Assembly (NCBI RefSeq): GCF_034355335.1
Contig: NZ_CP136422.1
Coordinates: 5,120,501-5,184,500 of the forward strand
DNA length: 64,000 nucleotides
Direction of reading: 5' to 3'
DNA from: Blautia coccoides
GTDB lineage: Bacteria > Bacillota > Clostridia > Lachnospirales > Lachnospiraceae
The position numbers were made by a program, and so were the translations under genes. A model generated the notes under the pieces. That model was not told the DNA's origin and did no database searches. It saw only the letters and a list, made by a program, of their open reading frames with translations. Each line of letters begins with the position of its first letter. Positions within the stretch are counted from its first letter, which is position 1. Positions 26,234-33,605 of this stretch are shown here, piece by piece.

Positions 26234-26288
26234 AAAAACGGCGTATAGCAATAGAAAAAAACTTTCTATTCCCTATACGCCGTTTTTT
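26234..26288 (+). terminator. Terminator after the deacetylase gene
   Basis: AAAACGGCGTATAG pairs with CTATACGCCGTTTT, ending in TTTTTT; the loop contains a second small AT-rich hairpin. It may also serve the convergent DUF2812 gene. Confidence 0.75.
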
Positions 26289-26344
26289 CCAGCTGCCGCG
26301 CCATACCTGTTAAGATCCACCGCGGCCCGGTTGTTTGCTGCACA

Positions 26345-27775
26345 TTATAGTATCCCCGGCAGCTCCCTCATTTTTTCAGCCGCCCGGCTGTCAACAACAT
26401 CCTTACTTATGCTCTGGTCGTGAATCCTGTACCGGATCATCAGTATATAAGGACCGTTTCTTAAAACAGATACCCGGTAAGTCTCTTCCGACTTCTCATC
26501 TTCCCCTGTGGACCCACCTGCCGTTTTCTGGTCAGTATAACCGTTTTCCTGATATGAATATCCCTGTATGTATATGGAACCGTCCCAATAGCCGCCTTCC
26601 TCTTTATAATTACGGTGGTTCTCTGACAATTTCCGGACATAATTCAGAACCCCTTTATACCCGGATCTGTATAAAGTATAAGAGAATTCATCTCTGCATC
26701 CGCCACTCCGAAATGTGCGGTAGCTTTCCTTTTCCAGCAAAATACTGCCACTTCTCGAATGATATGCATTTAGAATCTCATTATTATCCGTTTTGCCATT
26801 TCCTGTGCTTTTGTTCTCCGCAAAAAGTTCCGAACATTGTAAGAATGGCCCCATCCCGATCAGCCAGGAGTCCTCTTTGGGAGGTTCTAAAGATGCAAGC
26901 GAGTCGATTTTATGTAATCCGACAGCCATAATAATTATAGCTGCCATGGCAAGCAGAAGGTATCTCCACCGAAATCCCTTTTTTCTTCTGCTCCACATAA
27001 ATAAATTCAGACTCCCATATACAGTTAAGAACAACAGCATACCTGCCAGTGCTCTCCAATCCCTGTTCTGTACAGCACTGCGCACCACCGTCGTATAAAA
27101 AAGCACGCCAAGAAGAAGGCAAAAGGCTTTCCCGGCAATATCTTTGACCATAAAGAGAGGATAGGATCTGTATCTCACAGGCTTTTTTCGCTGCAGATCT
27201 CTCTTTGCCCTTTGATTCCAGACCTGATAAGAAACCACACCGGCCAAACCGTTTAAAAAGAGATACAGCATGCAGAATAACACCAGAATCCCCGCATTTG
27301 TTTCAAGTAATGACTCCAGCAAATATCCGGCCAGCCCCATTCCCCCCATGAGCGCAGGCCCAAAATAGCACAATATCCACAATACGCCCAAAACCATAGT
27401 GACTGCCACCTGTTTTTGGAACTGCACCTTTGCCGCATCCATCTTAAGTGCCTCGTCTGTCTCTATCGGAACAATATCCCTGTCTCCACTCCACAAAATC
27501 TGTCTGCATTTCTCCGCGCACACAAAATGCCACCCTGCACTCTCACAGTAGAATTGAAACTCTTTTGACTTTTCGTTCTCACTTCCCTCCCACATAGAAA
27601 CTTCTTTCAATATGACAACAGAAAATTTTACCTTCTTGGGAGTCTGCCGCTCAAATCCCCAAAAACTACCCACAGCATCTCTCAGCATCCATCCCCGTGC
27701 TGCCATTTTTTCAAAGAAATACTCCATTGCCGGAGTATCCAGAATCCCAAATCCCTTCCATCTCCAATACAGCAT
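26345..27775 (-). CDS. DUF2812 membrane protein
   Basis: This 476-aa protein starts with the DUF2812 pattern (FFEKMAARGWMLRDAVGSFWGFER, described in short: EKMAARGW at about 22-29) and has about six hydrophobic segments between residues 125 and 290, then a hydrophilic C-terminal region of about 180 residues. DUF2812 genes are regularly paired with PadR regulators in Firmicutes and respond to membrane stress, but the activity is unknown. The ATG lies inside the end of the PadR gene (65-bp overlap) with GGAGGGGG before it, so the two are translationally linked. Confidence 0.75.
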   Translation of the reverse strand: MLYWRWKGFGILDTPAMEYFFEKMAARGWMLRDAVGSFWGFERQTPKKVKFSVVILKEVSMWEGSENEKSKEFQFYCESAGWHFVCAEKCRQILWSGDRDIVPIETDEALKMDAAKVQFQKQVAVTMVLGVLWILCYFGPALMGGMGLAGYLLESLLETNAGILVLFCMLYLFLNGLAGVVSYQVWNQRAKRDLQRKKPVRYRSYPLFMVKDIAGKAFCLLLGVLFYTTVVRSAVQNRDWRALAGMLLFLTVYGSLNLFMWSRRKKGFRWRYLLLAMAAIIIMAVGLHKIDSLASLEPPKEDSWLIGMGPFLQCSELFAENKSTGNGKTDNNEILNAYHSRSGSILLEKESYRTFRSGGCRDEFSYTLYRSGYKGVLNYVRKLSENHRNYKEEGGYWDGSIYIQGYSYQENGYTDQKTAGGSTGEDEKSEETYRVSVLRNGPYILMIRYRIHDQSISKDVVDSRAAEKMRELPGIL

Positions 27776-28091
27776 CCTTATCCCCCTCCAATCCGGCGGC
27801 CCCGTCTCTGGCCATAGCCAGGATACGTCGGTACTCTTTCTTCAGGGTATCCTTTCCTTTTTCTGTGATCCGATACCACTTTTTCCGCCCCTCCTGTCTT
27901 GTTTCTTCTATGATATCTCCCTCCTGAAATTTTGCCAAAAGTGTATACAGGGTTCCGGGTCCCACCTGTACACGCCCGCCTGACAAAGCTTTCACCTTTT
28001 CCATAATATCCACACCACAGCACTCCTCCTGAAGTGACATCAATATGTAATACATAGGCTCTGTCAGACTCTGAAACTGTTCTCTGGGCAT
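27711..28091 (-). CDS. PadR-family transcriptional regulator
   Basis: This 126-aa winged-helix repressor has the PadR core YYILMSLQEECCGVDIMEKV (11-30), GPGTLYTLLAKF and the wing RKKWYRITEKGK. It shares an operon with the DUF2812 gene, whose start it overlaps. AGGGAGGGAAC precedes the ATG. The promoter carries a palindrome exactly between the -35 and -10 boxes, the expected site for autorepression. The inducer is unknown, possibly a membrane-active compound as for other PadR-DUF2812 pairs. Confidence 0.88.
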   Translation of the reverse strand: MPREQFQSLTEPMYYILMSLQEECCGVDIMEKVKALSGGRVQVGPGTLYTLLAKFQEGDIIEETRQEGRKKWYRITEKGKDTLKKEYRRILAMARDGAAGLEGDKDAVLEMEGIWDSGYSGNGVFL

Positions 28092-28214
28092 GCCTGTTCC
28101 CTCCCTTAACCTTATACGGCCCGCTTCTATGGCCTTCTTATACTTATGGATGTGGTAACTCCTCAGTCCTTCACAGTTCTCTAGAGTGTGTTTGAACCGG
28201 ACCTGCTGTATCGT

Positions 28215-28298
28215 TACCGGATAAATTACTTAGTTTCTATAATATCGATATTCGATATTTCTTATTTTCATTATAATATCGTATAACGATATTGTCAA
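28215..28298 (-). promoter_or_regulatory. PadR promoter with operator filling the spacer
   Basis: On the minus strand TTGACA (28293-28298) and TATAAT (28270-28275) are 17 bp apart, and the spacer is itself the palindrome ATATCGTTATACGATAT. A second related palindrome, ATATCGATATTCGATAT type, lies at about 28241-28259, downstream of the start point. Both suit PadR repression. The rest of the gap up to 28431 has a weak plus-strand promoter (TTGCTT-17-TAGAAT) for the CofE-like gene. Confidence 0.7.
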
Positions 28299-28431
28299 CT
28301 GAAAAGCTTTCCCTCTCAACACAATTTTTTTGTCGCATTATGTCAGGATTTACTTGCTTATTTTACCAACAAACCTTAGAATAGTAATGGTGGCAATGTC
28401 CACGAAAATGAAAAAATGGGGGAATATCATA

Positions 28432-29634
28432 ATGTCTAAAATGGTAGGTACCATATCCCGCGGCGTCCGCGCTCCTATTATCCGTGAAGGCGACAACCTG
28501 TCGGAAATCGTAGTGGACTGCGTGCTGGAAGCCGCAAAAAGCGAACCCTTTGAGATTCGCGATAAAGATGTGATCGCTGTCACAGAGGCAGTGGTTGCCA
28601 GAGCACAGGGCAACTATGCCAGTGTGGAACAGATTGCCAAAGATGTACACGAAAAATTCGGTGATGACACTGTCGGTGTCCTCTTCCCAATCCTTAGCCG
28701 GAACCGCTTTTCTATCTGTCTGAAAGGAATTGCCAAAGGCTGTAAAAAAATCGTGCTCATGCTGAGTTATCCTTCCGATGAAGTAGGCAATCATCTTGTA
28801 GATCTGGATGTCATGGATGAAAAAGGTGTCAATCCCTGGACAGATGTACTTTCAGAAGAAAAATACAGAGAATTGTTCGGATACGAAAAACACGTATTTA
28901 CCGGTGTTGACTATGTGGACTATTATAAAAATGTGATCCGTGAGAGCGGTGCTGAAGTGGAGATTATTTTTGCCAATAATCCTAAAGCAATCCTGGACTA
29001 TACAAAAAGCATTCTCACCTGCGATATCCACAGCAGAGAACGCACCAAACGCATCCTGAACGCCAACGGTGCAGAAAAAGTTTACGCTCTGGATGATATC
29101 ATGACACACAGTATTGACGGAAGCGGATACAATGACTCCTACGGACTTCTCGGTTCCAACAAGGCCACAGAAGATACCATAAAGCTCTTCCCCATCCACT
29201 GTCAGGAAATGGTTGATTCCATACATAAATCCATTCTGGAAAAAACCGGCAGGCATGTGGAAGTCATGATTTACGGTGACGGCGCATTCAAAGACCCGGT
29301 AGGCAAAATCTGGGAACTGGCTGATCCGGTTGTCTCACCAGCATACACAGACGGTCTGAACGGAACGCCCAATGAAGTAAAACTGAAATATCTGGCAGAT
29401 AATGATTTTGCAGATTTATCCGGTGATGAGTTAAAAACGGCCATCAAGAATTATATCCAGGAAAAAGATGAAAAAGCAGAAAATCTAAAGGGTACTATGG
29501 TAACTCAGGGCACTACTCCCAGACGCTTGACAGACCTGCTTGGCTCCCTGGCTGACCTGACTTCCGGTTCCGGAGATAAAGGTACGCCTATTATCTATAT
29601 CCAGGGGTACTTTGATAATTATACAAAAGAGTAA
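28432..29634 (+). CDS. CofE-like F420-0:gamma-glutamyl ligase family protein
   Basis: This 400-aa protein has the F420-0:gamma-L-glutamate ligase fold at its N-terminus (DKDVIAVTEAVVARAQG, about 47-63, and LFPILSRNRF), and a long C-terminal half with VMIYGDGAFKDPVGKIWE. Family members add glutamate to coenzyme F420, but Lachnospiraceae do not make F420 as far as known, so a different amide-forming reaction is likely. The start at 28432 was chosen because GGGGGAA lies in front of it; the upstream frame to 28330 lacks a site. It is a single-gene unit with its own terminator. Confidence 0.75.
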   Translation: MSKMVGTISRGVRAPIIREGDNLSEIVVDCVLEAAKSEPFEIRDKDVIAVTEAVVARAQGNYASVEQIAKDVHEKFGDDTVGVLFPILSRNRFSICLKGIAKGCKKIVLMLSYPSDEVGNHLVDLDVMDEKGVNPWTDVLSEEKYRELFGYEKHVFTGVDYVDYYKNVIRESGAEVEIIFANNPKAILDYTKSILTCDIHSRERTKRILNANGAEKVYALDDIMTHSIDGSGYNDSYGLLGSNKATEDTIKLFPIHCQEMVDSIHKSILEKTGRHVEVMIYGDGAFKDPVGKIWELADPVVSPAYTDGLNGTPNEVKLKYLADNDFADLSGDELKTAIKNYIQEKDEKAENLKGTMVTQGTTPRRLTDLLGSLADLTSGSGDKGTPIIYIQGYFDNYTKE

Positions 29635-29650
29635 TAGATATAAAAATTTC

Positions 29651-29689
29651 GGGATTCCAGTCTTTCGCTGACTGGAATCCCGTTTTTTT
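29651..29689 (+). terminator. Terminator after the CofE-like gene
   Basis: GGGATTCCAGTC pairs perfectly with GACTGGAATCCC around a 7-nt loop, followed by GTTTTTTT. Confidence 0.85.
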
Positions 29690-29744
29690 CATTGTGCCGC
29701 ATATTTTATTCCATTCAGACACATCCTATTGCTGAGGTGATTTT

Positions 29745-29900
29745 ATGGCATCCTATATATCCCCGGCAATCCGGGACAAATTTGAAACTCTGTCCGTTGA
29801 TCTGAAAAACTGTATTCTGGAACGAAATGTTCATTTAGAGTCCCTTCCTGATCTGATAAAAGTTCTGGAAGATATCGTGGCAGAGTCAGAAGGCAGATAA
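29745..29900 (+). CDS. Small conserved-looking protein, 51 aa, function unknown
   Basis: A frame ATG-TAA of 51 codons begins MASYISPAIRDKFE and is largely helical with leucine/isoleucine spacing (residues 12-46). GAGGTGA lies 5 nt before the ATG, and a hairpin terminator follows at 29914-29960, so the gene looks real in spite of its size. No signal peptide or membrane segment is visible. I do not recognise a function. It converges on the retron reverse transcriptase gene, 74 nt away, which raises but does not establish a link. Confidence 0.65.
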   Translation: MASYISPAIRDKFETLSVDLKNCILERNVHLESLPDLIKVLEDIVAESEGR

Positions 29901-29913
29901 ATGCCTGAATATG

Positions 29914-29960
29914 AAAAGGATTCCTCAACTCAGATTTTTACTGAGTTTGGAATCCTTTTA
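29914..29960. terminator. Bidirectional terminator between the 51-aa gene and the retron
   Basis: AAAAGGATTCC and GGAATCCTTTT enclose AACTCAG/CTGAGTT. T-runs occur at the ends on both strands, so it can stop the 51-aa gene (plus) and the reverse transcriptase gene (minus). Confidence 0.75.
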
Positions 29961-29974
29961 TGTGTATCTTGATT

Positions 29975-30994
29975 TTATTTTGAAATAATACTGTCTCCCC
30001 TAAACTCCTGAGCCAGAAGAAGAATCTCATCCCGTTTTTCCAAAAAATATTTATCTCCAGGATCCACCGACAGTACATAATTTATCTTTCCCAACAAGTG
30101 CTGCGCATATCGCTCTGGATCCTGTGGGCTTTCTGATCCACCCCCGGATATCCCCATTCTCTGCAAATGTGATCCCACGCCATATTTCCTACAATAATAA
30201 ATCTCAGCCCGAAGCTGCCTTCTATACTCTCTGCACACCTGCGGCTTTTCATTTACCACAATGCCGGTTACTATCTGTCTCTGATACTGCCTTTGGACTT
30301 TTGTCTTCTGTTCATTAAGCTCAAAACCCATTTTATACAGATAATTTTTAACTTTCAGCTTCAACTTTTTCACGTCAAAGTTCCCGGAGAATGTCATATC
30401 ATCGCAATATCTCGTGTATTGTATCCGTCGCTCTTTACACCAGCTTCCCATATATTCGTCAAAGGGCTTCATGACCAGATTGGAAATAGCCGGCGAACTA
30501 GGCGCCCCCTGGGGCAGGCAGTCCATAAAGCAGCAAAGGGAAGTCAACAGCATCCGTATCGCCGGTGGATAATAAACTGCCGGAAACGCAGACTGATATA
30601 CCATTTGAAACGTAATGCTGTGAAAAAAATCTCTGATATCCAGCTTCAGCACTTGTTCCGTCCCAACATGAGGACATGCATTCATTAAAACAGAAGCGTT
30701 GGGCCTGTATGCAGTTGCATACTGTGAAACGGAACGCTCCGGGAGTACATATTTTACTATATTTCTCTGTATCGTCCGCAGCAGTATATCAGGCACCGAC
30801 AGCTTTCTTCTCCCGCCGTTCTTTTTGGGAATAACTGCAATATGATAATGCTTTTCTATATGATTACTCACAGCATAAAGGCAGGCCATATACCTATCGC
30901 CTCTCACTTTTGTCCCCTGAAGAAGCTGGAAAGACCGCAGTACCTCTTCCATCTGCTCCGCTGTACAATATCTCCATATATCTCTTCCTGCCAT
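29975..30994 (-). CDS. Retron-type reverse transcriptase
   Basis: This 339-aa enzyme has the order of motifs of retron reverse transcriptases: KLDIRDFFHSI (117-127, first catalytic Asp at 119), the retron-typical QGAPSSPAISNLV (162-174), the catalytic box YCDD (196-199) within RYCDDMTFSG, and VTG (242-244) in the region used by retrons to bind their RNA. No maturase or endonuclease domain follows, so a group II intron origin is unlikely. The ATG at 30994 lies just downstream of an msr-msd-like RNA on the same strand; a longer frame to 31141 would run through that RNA. No effector gene is fused or next to it. It would make multicopy single-stranded DNA, usually for phage defence. Confidence 0.85.
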   Translation of the reverse strand: MAGRDIWRYCTAEQMEEVLRSFQLLQGTKVRGDRYMACLYAVSNHIEKHYHIAVIPKKNGGRRKLSVPDILLRTIQRNIVKYVLPERSVSQYATAYRPNASVLMNACPHVGTEQVLKLDIRDFFHSITFQMVYQSAFPAVYYPPAIRMLLTSLCCFMDCLPQGAPSSPAISNLVMKPFDEYMGSWCKERRIQYTRYCDDMTFSGNFDVKKLKLKVKNYLYKMGFELNEQKTKVQRQYQRQIVTGIVVNEKPQVCREYRRQLRAEIYYCRKYGVGSHLQRMGISGGGSESPQDPERYAQHLLGKINYVLSVDPGDKYFLEKRDEILLLAQEFRGDSIISK

Positions 30995-31020
30995 AAAAAT
31001 CACATCCCTGATTTGGAATC

Positions 31021-31223
31021 TGCGGGAGCAATACAAGAGGGTGATTCTGGAGAATGCGCAGATGTACACAGGCCTGAGGCCGAACAGCACACGCAGTGTG
31101 CAGTAGTACCTCGGAGCCTTCGGAAGTCTGATTTCTCCCAATTTATCATCAGGCGGCGACTCGCCGTCCGACCGGTATCAGTGATCAACCTACAGATATA
31201 CCGGATATTCTATTGCTCCCGCA
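31021..31223 (-). ncRNA. Retron msr-msd RNA
   Basis: The segment is bounded by a perfect 13-bp inverted repeat, TGCGGGAGCAATA (31211-31223 on minus, a1) and TATTGCTCCCGCA (31021-31033, a2), as in retrons. Inside are a msr-type hairpin CCGGTAT/ATACCGG (31172-31204), a small CGGCG-AGT-CGCCG hairpin, and a longer msd-like stem closed by GGAGAA/TTCTCC (31049-31138) with an inner GCACAC-TGC-GTGTGC. The promoter places the transcript start at the first base of a1. It ends 27 nt before the reverse transcriptase ATG. The exact branching G and msd limits are not fixed by sequence alone. Confidence 0.75.
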
Positions 31224-31228
31224 CACTT

Positions 31229-31258
31229 ATCATAGCACAGACACAACTTTATTTACAA
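31229..31258 (-). promoter_or_regulatory. Retron promoter
   Basis: TTGTAA (31253-31258) and TATGAT (31229-31234) are 18 bp apart on the minus strand. The predicted start (about 31222) coincides with the a1 repeat. GTTGTAAATA is directly repeated around the -35. Confidence 0.65.
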
Positions 31259-31329
31259 CTCTATTTACAACCTTATTATTGCAGTGGTTTTTTTTAAAAC
31301 TTATACGGTTAAAAGAATGAAAACTGCCT

Positions 31330-31382
31330 AAAAAAATCCCCACCGGAGATTTCAATGCCATAAAACATTGATACCAGTGAGG
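31330..31382 (-). terminator. Terminator of the tRNA operon
   Basis: On the minus strand CCTCACTGG...CAATG pairs with CATTG...CCGGTGGGG with one internal loop, followed by ATTTTTTT. Confidence 0.6.
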
Positions 31383-31446
31383 ATATTTACTTAGGAACAA
31401 GCCGGCTAAAATCCACGATCAACCGGCTGGCTCTTCCATACTCTCC

Positions 31447-31527
31447 TGCGGATAACAGGACTTGAACCTGCACGTCATGGACACCAGAACCTAAATCTGG
31501 CGCGTCTGCCAATTCCGCCATATCCGC
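31447..31527 (-). tRNA. tRNA-Leu (anticodon TAG)
   Basis: The cloverleaf has acceptor GCGGATA/TATCCGC, anticodon stem CCAGA/TCTGG with loop TTTAGGT (anticodon TAG), a variable arm and the GGTTCAAGTCC T-arm. CCA is not encoded. It is the last tRNA of the seven-gene operon. Confidence 0.95.
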
Positions 31528-31569
31528 ATATATTGTAAAAAAATAGGAACAAGCTCTTGCTTGTTCCAG

Positions 31570-31642
31570 TGAAGCATCGGGGATTCGAACCCCGGACAAC
31601 TTGATTAAAAGTCAAGTGCTCTACCAACTGAGCTAATGCTCC
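31570..31642 (-). tRNA. tRNA-Lys (anticodon TTT)
   Basis: Acceptor GGAGCAT/ATGCTTC with one wobble, anticodon stem CTTGA/TCAAG with loop CTTTTAA (anticodon TTT), and GGTTCGAATCC T-arm. Confidence 0.95.
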
Positions 31643-31658
31643 ATATCTAGACTTTGAA

Positions 31659-31730
31659 CTGGGCTAGCTGGATTCGAACCAGCGAATGCAGCAGTCAAAG
31701 TGCTGTGCCTTACCGCTTGGCGATAGCCCA
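31659..31730 (-). tRNA. tRNA-Gln (anticodon TTG)
   Basis: Acceptor TGGGCTA/TAGCCCA, anticodon stem CAGCA/TGCTG with loop CTTTGAC (anticodon TTG), discriminator G. Confidence 0.95.
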
Positions 31731-31749
31731 AAAGCGCCGTAACGGCAAG

Positions 31750-31824
<75 letters not shown>

Positions 31825-31855
31825 ATAATCCATTGTGCGTCTTTCGACACACAAG

Positions 31856-31929
<74 letters not shown>

Positions 31930-31950
31930 ATCCTCGGTTTTATAACCGAA

Positions 31951-32021
31951 AGCGGGTGATGGGAATCGAACCCACATATCCAGCTTGGAAGGCTGGTGTT
32001 CTACCACTGAACTACACCCGC
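31951..32021 (-). tRNA. tRNA-Gly (anticodon TCC)
   Basis: Acceptor GCGGGTG/CACCCGC, anticodon stem CCAGC/GCTGG with loop CTTCCAA (anticodon TCC), discriminator T. Confidence 0.95.
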
Positions 32022-32049
32022 ACGGGCATCTAATGCACTTGTTGAAACA

Positions 32050-32124
32050 TCGGGGTGACAGGATTCGAACCTGCGACCTCCTGGTCCCAAACCAGGCGCT
32101 CTAGCCAAGCTGAGCCACACCCCG
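32050..32124 (-). tRNA. tRNA-Pro (anticodon TGG)
   Basis: Acceptor CGGGGTG/CACCCCG, anticodon stem CCTGG/CCAGG with loop TTTGGGA (anticodon TGG). It is the first tRNA of the operon. Confidence 0.95.
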
Positions 32125-32173
32125 AAAGGTATCTTACCGTCTTATGCAAGTGCTCTTGCCTGACGCAAGATAA

Positions 32174-32202
32174 AATATACCATAGGGGAACTGAAAAGTC
32201 AA
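32174..32202 (-). promoter_or_regulatory. Promoter of the tRNA operon
   Basis: TTGACT (32197-32202) and TATATT (32174-32179) are exactly 17 bp apart on the minus strand, 50 bp upstream of tRNA-Pro. The remaining gap 32203-32494 shows no gene or clear structure. Confidence 0.75.
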
Positions 32203-32494
32203 CACTTTTTTTAGAATATTTATTTCTATTCCATTTTTTTACAAATTGCCCCGTTTTCCCTCCTGCATGTCTCAGCCCGGTCATGTCTAATATAGCAGCA
32301 TGTGACACCCATCAGCCCAATCGTAACCGCAGCCCCGGCACTACACGAACATAATGAATTTAATCCCCATTATGAACAACATCCAATCTGTCATAAATAT
32401 ATTTTATCATAACTGTATTTTACGGAATCAAGTTGTTTTTTGTTCCTTGCAGTTTGTGTTTTTGAATGTCGGCTGTAGTACCGGAGTATGCCTG

Positions 32495-32977
32495 CTATTT
32501 CAGATAATTAATTGTGTAGTGAGCCTGCCCGTCCCTGTCAATCTCCATAAGAATAAAACTCGGTTCATGTCCCCACTGTCTGGGATAAGAAATACTCCCC
32601 GGATTCAACACCGTAAGATCATCCTCAATCTTCAGTTCAGGTCTGTGTGTGTGCCCATACATGGCAATGTCGAACCCTCTGGCCCGTGCCTCCTCCTCCA
32701 GACGGCTGGTTCCCATGGAAACCCCATAATAATGCCCATGGGTAAGCATCACACGGTAATCTCCCAGCCACAGCTCCTCTTCTCTTGGAAGGTCTGAAAA
32801 AAAGTCATTATTTCCGGCCACGATATGTACGGGACAGCCCGAGATAGCCTCAATATAGTCCTCATGGCCTTCCACGTCCCCCAGATGGATCAGATGCTGA
32901 ATATCCCCCACTTTTCCCAAAACCTTCTCGAGATTTCCTTCGTGACCATGGGTATCACTGACAATTAACACCTTCAT
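32495..32977 (-). CDS. YfcE/MJ0936-type metallophosphodiesterase
   Basis: This 160-aa cytoplasmic metallophosphoesterase shows all five metal-site motifs: SDTHGH (7-12), GDVEGH, GNND, THGH and GHTH, with the LNPGS segment of the MJ0936/YfcE group. Members hydrolyse phosphodiesters in vitro; the natural substrate is unclear. It follows rdgB by 22 nt and is the last gene of a methyltransferase-rdgB-phosphodiesterase string. A second member of the same family lies at 34757-35299. Confidence 0.88.
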   Translation of the reverse strand: MKVLIVSDTHGHEGNLEKVLGKVGDIQHLIHLGDVEGHEDYIEAISGCPVHIVAGNNDFFSDLPREEELWLGDYRVMLTHGHYYGVSMGTSRLEEEARARGFDIAMYGHTHRPELKIEDDLTVLNPGSISYPRQWGHEPSFILMEIDRDGQAHYTINYLK

Positions 32978-32999
32978 ATTTGAAAGTCCTTTCCATTTA

Positions 33000-33599
33000 T
33001 TATAATAAATGTTCCTTCTCCAACAAGGCTTTTATGCTGCGCAGGGCATTTCCCCTGTGGCTCACACTGTTTTTCTCCTCAGGCGGAAGCTCCGCAGTGC
33101 TGCAGCCTCTCTCCGGAAGGAAAAAGATAGGATCGTATCCAAATCCGTTTTCTCCCCTTTCCTCATAACCGATGATTCCCTCTATTGTACCTCGAGTCAC
33201 CAGTTCCCTGCCATCCGGAAATACAGCGGCAATGGCGCACACAAATCTAGCCGTGCGTTTTTCATCCGGAACACCCTCCAGACGGTCGATTATATTCTTG
33301 TTTTTGATCCTGTAGGAAGTATCCTCCCCCATATAACGTGCGGAATAAATTCCCGGCTCTTTATTGAGATAATCTACCTCCAGCCCGGAATCATCAGCAA
33401 GTACCATCTCTCCTGCCAGTTTACATACAGCGCGGGCCTTGATCAGGGCATTCTCTTCAAAACTCAGTCCGTCTTCCACAATATCAGCCTCAATGCCGGC
33501 CTCTTTCATGGATAAGATCTGAACAGGGAGGCCTTCCAAAATCTCCCGTATTTCCTTCATTTTATTTTCATTGCCGGTTGCAAAGATCAATCTTTTCAT
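33000..33599 (-). CDS. XTP/dITP diphosphatase (RdgB/HAM1 family)
   Basis: This 199-aa enzyme hydrolyses non-canonical purine triphosphates such as XTP and dITP to the monophosphates, cleaning the nucleotide pool. It has the N-terminal ATGNENKMKEI substrate loop, the catalytic DDSGLEVD (about 68-75), GIYSARYMGE and the C-terminal SHRGNALR. Length is typical. It lies between a THUMP methyltransferase and a phosphodiesterase gene, all on the minus strand with short gaps, so they are probably co-transcribed. Confidence 0.94.
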   Translation of the reverse strand: MKRLIFATGNENKMKEIREILEGLPVQILSMKEAGIEADIVEDGLSFEENALIKARAVCKLAGEMVLADDSGLEVDYLNKEPGIYSARYMGEDTSYRIKNKNIIDRLEGVPDEKRTARFVCAIAAVFPDGRELVTRGTIEGIIGYEERGENGFGYDPIFFLPERGCSTAELPPEEKNSVSHRGNALRSIKALLEKEHLL

Positions 33600-33605
33600 C
33601 GTTTG

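Noticed and set aside
29975-30994. Reverse transcriptase as a group II intron or DGR component
   Set aside because: No maturase domain, intron ends, template/variable repeats or accessory genes are visible, while retron motifs and an a1/a2-bounded RNA are.
30995-31141. N-terminal extension of the reverse transcriptase
   Set aside because: It runs through the msr-msd RNA and has no ribosome site; the ATG at 30994 fits retron layout.
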